Below are positions 5,933-7,413 of a stretch of DNA of 7,413 nucleotides, one piece after another. The DNA comes from Campylobacterales bacterium (GTDB lineage Bacteria > Campylobacterota > Campylobacteria > Campylobacterales > JALSKU01). Position 1 is the first letter of the stretch. Every line of letters starts with the position of its first letter. Position numbers and translations under genes: made by a program. The stretch covers positions 1 to 7,413 of the forward strand of contig JALVXV010000276.1 in assembly GCA_027038235.1 (NCBI GenBank), in the 5' to 3' direction. Below the pieces are notes generated by a model. That model ran no database searches, had not been told where the DNA came from, and saw nothing but the letters and a program-made list of their open reading frames with translations.

Positions 5933-6729
5933 TAAATGCAAATTATTTCTGGTTTGTTCTCTTGAAGTAACTTTTTTATAGTGTTGGAGATAGTAGCTTG
6001 TGAGATATTTAAAAAGGTTGCTATCTGTTTTTGTGTATAGCCATCTATATAGGCTTCATAAATTTTTTGATTTCTCTCTTTTTTGCTTAGAATTGCATCA
6101 AAATGCTCCTGTAGCTTTTTATGCTTTTTGTTATTTATGCTCTTTTTATAGCTTACAACCTTTTGTAGCTCATCTATGATCTCATTTAGACTCTTATCCA
6201 AGATAGGCACATCAAAAAAGCTCTCTACCTCATCTATTTTTTGATATTTTTCAAACATATAGGAGTGCTTAAGACACTCTATGGGGTTATCTATGCCAAG
6301 AAAAGATCTATAGCTTGAGTATTTATAATCTTCTAGCTTTTTACATAGATTGTATTTTAGGGGGTGTTGTTCAATGTGAAGAATAAGCATATCAAGATAT
6401 GACTTATTTAAAATATACCATGAGTGGTATCTGCCCTGCCATAGGTGCCCTACCCTATTATATTTTTTGTTGAAATAGATTGCATAGTTGGAGTTGATAT
6501 ATCTAATTGCTAGAGAGATATTTTTCTCCTTAGTTTCAACCAATAGATGATAGTGATCATATAATAGTGAGTAGGAGTGTAGTACAAAATCATAAAGCTT
6601 AGCACTTGTGCAAGTGATCTCTAAAAATTTTTCATAATCACTATCTTCATAAAAAATTTTTCTATTAGCTACTCCTTTATTGATAACCAAATGATAACCA
6701 GCTACATCTACTCTAGGCTTTCTAGGCAT
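5932..6729 (-). CDS. REP-associated tyrosine transposase-like protein (RAYT, Y1/HUH), catalytic Tyr replaced
   Basis: A 265-residue protein of the IS200/TnpA-REP (Y1_Tnp) superfamily, whose members nick single-stranded DNA at hairpins. Family blocks: MPRKPRVDVAGYHLVINKG at the N-terminus, the HUH pair H59-Y-H61 (DHYHLLVET), YFNKKYNRVGHLWQGRYH (85-102), and DYKYSSYRSFLG. In the helix that normally reads Y-I-x-x-N-P and carries the nucleophile (Tyr115 of E. coli TnpA-REP), this protein reads H118-I-E-Q-H122-P. Both Tyr and Asn are therefore replaced, and it may be inactive or repurposed. Residues about 218-255 form a helix-turn-helix-like extension (DGYTQKQIATFLNISQATIS). ATG 6729 has an SD (AGAGGA) inside the lspA 3' end, and the start is 4 nt after the lspA stop, so it is probably co-translated with lspA. 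Base composition resembles the neighbours. No IS200-type ends were recognised around it. Confidence 0.88.
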   Translation of the reverse strand: MPRKPRVDVAGYHLVINKGVANRKIFYEDSDYEKFLEITCTSAKLYDFVLHSYSLLYDHYHLLVETKEKNISLAIRYINSNYAIYFNKKYNRVGHLWQGRYHSWYILNKSYLDMLILHIEQHPLKYNLCKKLEDYKYSSYRSFLGIDNPIECLKHSYMFEKYQKIDEVESFFDVPILDKSLNEIIDELQKVVSYKKSINNKKHKKLQEHFDAILSKKERNQKIYEAYIDGYTQKQIATFLNISQATISNTIKKLLQENKPEIICI

Positions 6730-6733
6730 ATAC

Positions 6734-7189
6734 TTATCCTCTTTCTATCTCTTTTGTCTTTTTATAGTTTATATAGAGTATTATGGCTACTCCCAAATCT
6801 ATCATGACATCGGCAAAATTAAATATAGCAAAGTTAAATCCACAGTGCCAATAGATATAATCAACAACTCCTCCATAAACAAATCTATCATAAATGTTGC
6901 TACTACCTGCACCCAAAATAATACCAAGTGGCAAGGAGTATTTTTTAAAAGTCTCCTTGTGAAAGATCATATAAATAGATACAAAAACCATAAGAAGTAT
7001 TTGGATATATTTTAAATTTTCTCCTAAAAAAGATAGCATTGAAAATGCAACACCTCTATTGTACTCTAGGATTAAAGATATACACTTTGTATAGTAGGTA
7101 AAACCATTGACAAATAGGGACTTTATATTTTGATCTATTATAAAAATCCCACAAAAAGATAGTATAAATATCCAAATGGATCTTATCAC
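6734..7189 (-). CDS. lspA: Lipoprotein signal peptidase (signal peptidase II)
   Basis: An inner-membrane aspartyl protease that removes signal peptides from diacylglyceryl-modified prolipoproteins. The 151-residue protein has four hydrophobic segments (about 4-22, 58-77, 86-97, 124-142). It carries the family motifs DQNIK (19-23), N44-R-G-V-A-F-S, S97-N-I-Y-D101-R, VVD110 and FNFAD127. D110 and D127 are the expected catalytic pair. The usual Gly in GN-x-x-DR is Ser here, a mild change. The start is GTG, overlapping the glmM TGA as GTGA with no good SD, so translation probably depends on coupling to glmM. The glmM-lspA order is the same in Campylobacter jejuni. Confidence 0.97.
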   Translation of the reverse strand: MIRSIWIFILSFCGIFIIDQNIKSLFVNGFTYYTKCISLILEYNRGVAFSMLSFLGENLKYIQILLMVFVSIYMIFHKETFKKYSLPLGIILGAGSSNIYDRFVYGGVVDYIYWHCGFNFAIFNFADVMIDLGVAIILYINYKKTKEIERG

Positions 7190-7413
7190 TTCAATACACT
7201 TATAAGCGATTCTTTAAGTTGCTCCATCTTATCAAAAAGAAGCTTTTCATCCTTGCCTTCAAGCAAAACTCTCAATAGATTTTCAGTTCCAGAGTATCTA
7301 ATAAGATGTCTTATGCCTAATTTATCAAGTTTTTGTAACATCTCTTCATATCCATCTATCTCTTTTAATGCAATCTTTTTACCAACAGGAATATTTTCTA
7401 AAATTTGTGGATA
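7186..7413 (-). CDS. glmM: Phosphoglucosamine mutase, C-terminal part
   Basis: The last 75 codons are visible; the rest lies beyond the right edge. GlmM converts glucosamine-6-phosphate to glucosamine-1-phosphate on the path to UDP-GlcNAc and peptidoglycan. The fragment contains the phosphate-binding loop of domain 4 of the alpha-D-phosphohexomutase family, LIRYSGTENLLRVLLEGKD, followed by a C-terminal helix ending SLISVLK. The frame is open from base 7413 and ends at TGA 7186-7188, inside the lspA start. The RYSGTEN form and the following lspA match the epsilonproteobacterial GlmM rather than phosphomannomutase. Confidence 0.95.
   Translation of the reverse strand, partial: YPQILENIPVGKKIALKEIDGYEEMLQKLDKLGIRHLIRYSGTENLLRVLLEGKDEKLLFDKMEQLKESLISVLK

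Noticed and set aside
5932..6729. Intact IS200/IS605 insertion
   Set aside because: The gene has a Y1 fold but its nucleophile position is His, no subterminal hairpins or TnpB were found around it, and it is embedded in an operon with 4-nt spacing.

Overview
The window is AT-rich (roughly 30% GC by eye) and reads as chromosomal DNA of a member of the Campylobacterota (formerly Epsilonproteobacteria). The evidence is a short BioB of the Campylobacter/Helicobacter type, a glmM-lspA pair with overlapping ends, topA upstream of bioB, and an FtsB-like gene followed by an AMIN-domain gene (in Campylobacter jejuni this pair follows eno). The genus cannot be fixed from the sequence.

Layout. The + strand holds the 3' end of an FtsB-like divisome gene (1-231), a 40-bp octamer tandem repeat with a terminator-like hairpin (233-326), and an AMIN-domain exported protein (367-984). 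Everything else is on the - strand, read from high to low coordinates: the 3' end of glmM (cut by the window edge), lspA, a Y1/HUH transposase-like gene of the REP-associated (RAYT) type, a 169-bp palindromic MITE-like element, topA, a 70-bp run of heptamer repeats, a YfcE-type metallophosphoesterase, bioB and a CPA2-type cation/proton antiporter. The antiporter converges on the AMIN gene with only 12 bp between their stop codons.

The genes are tightly packed. glmM/lspA overlap by GTGA and the phosphoesterase/bioB by ATGA, the transposase-like gene starts 4 nt after lspA, and the antiporter starts 15 nt after bioB. Several genes start with GTG or TTG, and the Shine-Dalgarno (SD) position decides the start. 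Two transcription units are likely: glmM-lspA-RAYT, and topA-phosphoesterase-bioB-antiporter. A candidate topA promoter lies between them, next to the palindromic element.

Most of the genes are housekeeping: peptidoglycan precursor synthesis, lipoprotein maturation, DNA relaxation, biotin synthesis, ion homeostasis and cell-envelope/division. The unusual content lies between and beside them. (1) A 169-bp near-perfect palindrome with 19-20-bp inverted ends and a possible TAA duplication sits exactly at the stop codon of the RAYT gene. Its arm differences fall almost entirely in the class that still pairs (G-U) on the - strand. (2) The RAYT protein has the HUH histidines but His where the family has its catalytic Tyr, and it sits inside a cell-envelope operon. 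(3) Two short-unit tandem repeat arrays (8-bp and 7/14-bp) each begin 1-2 nt after a stop codon.
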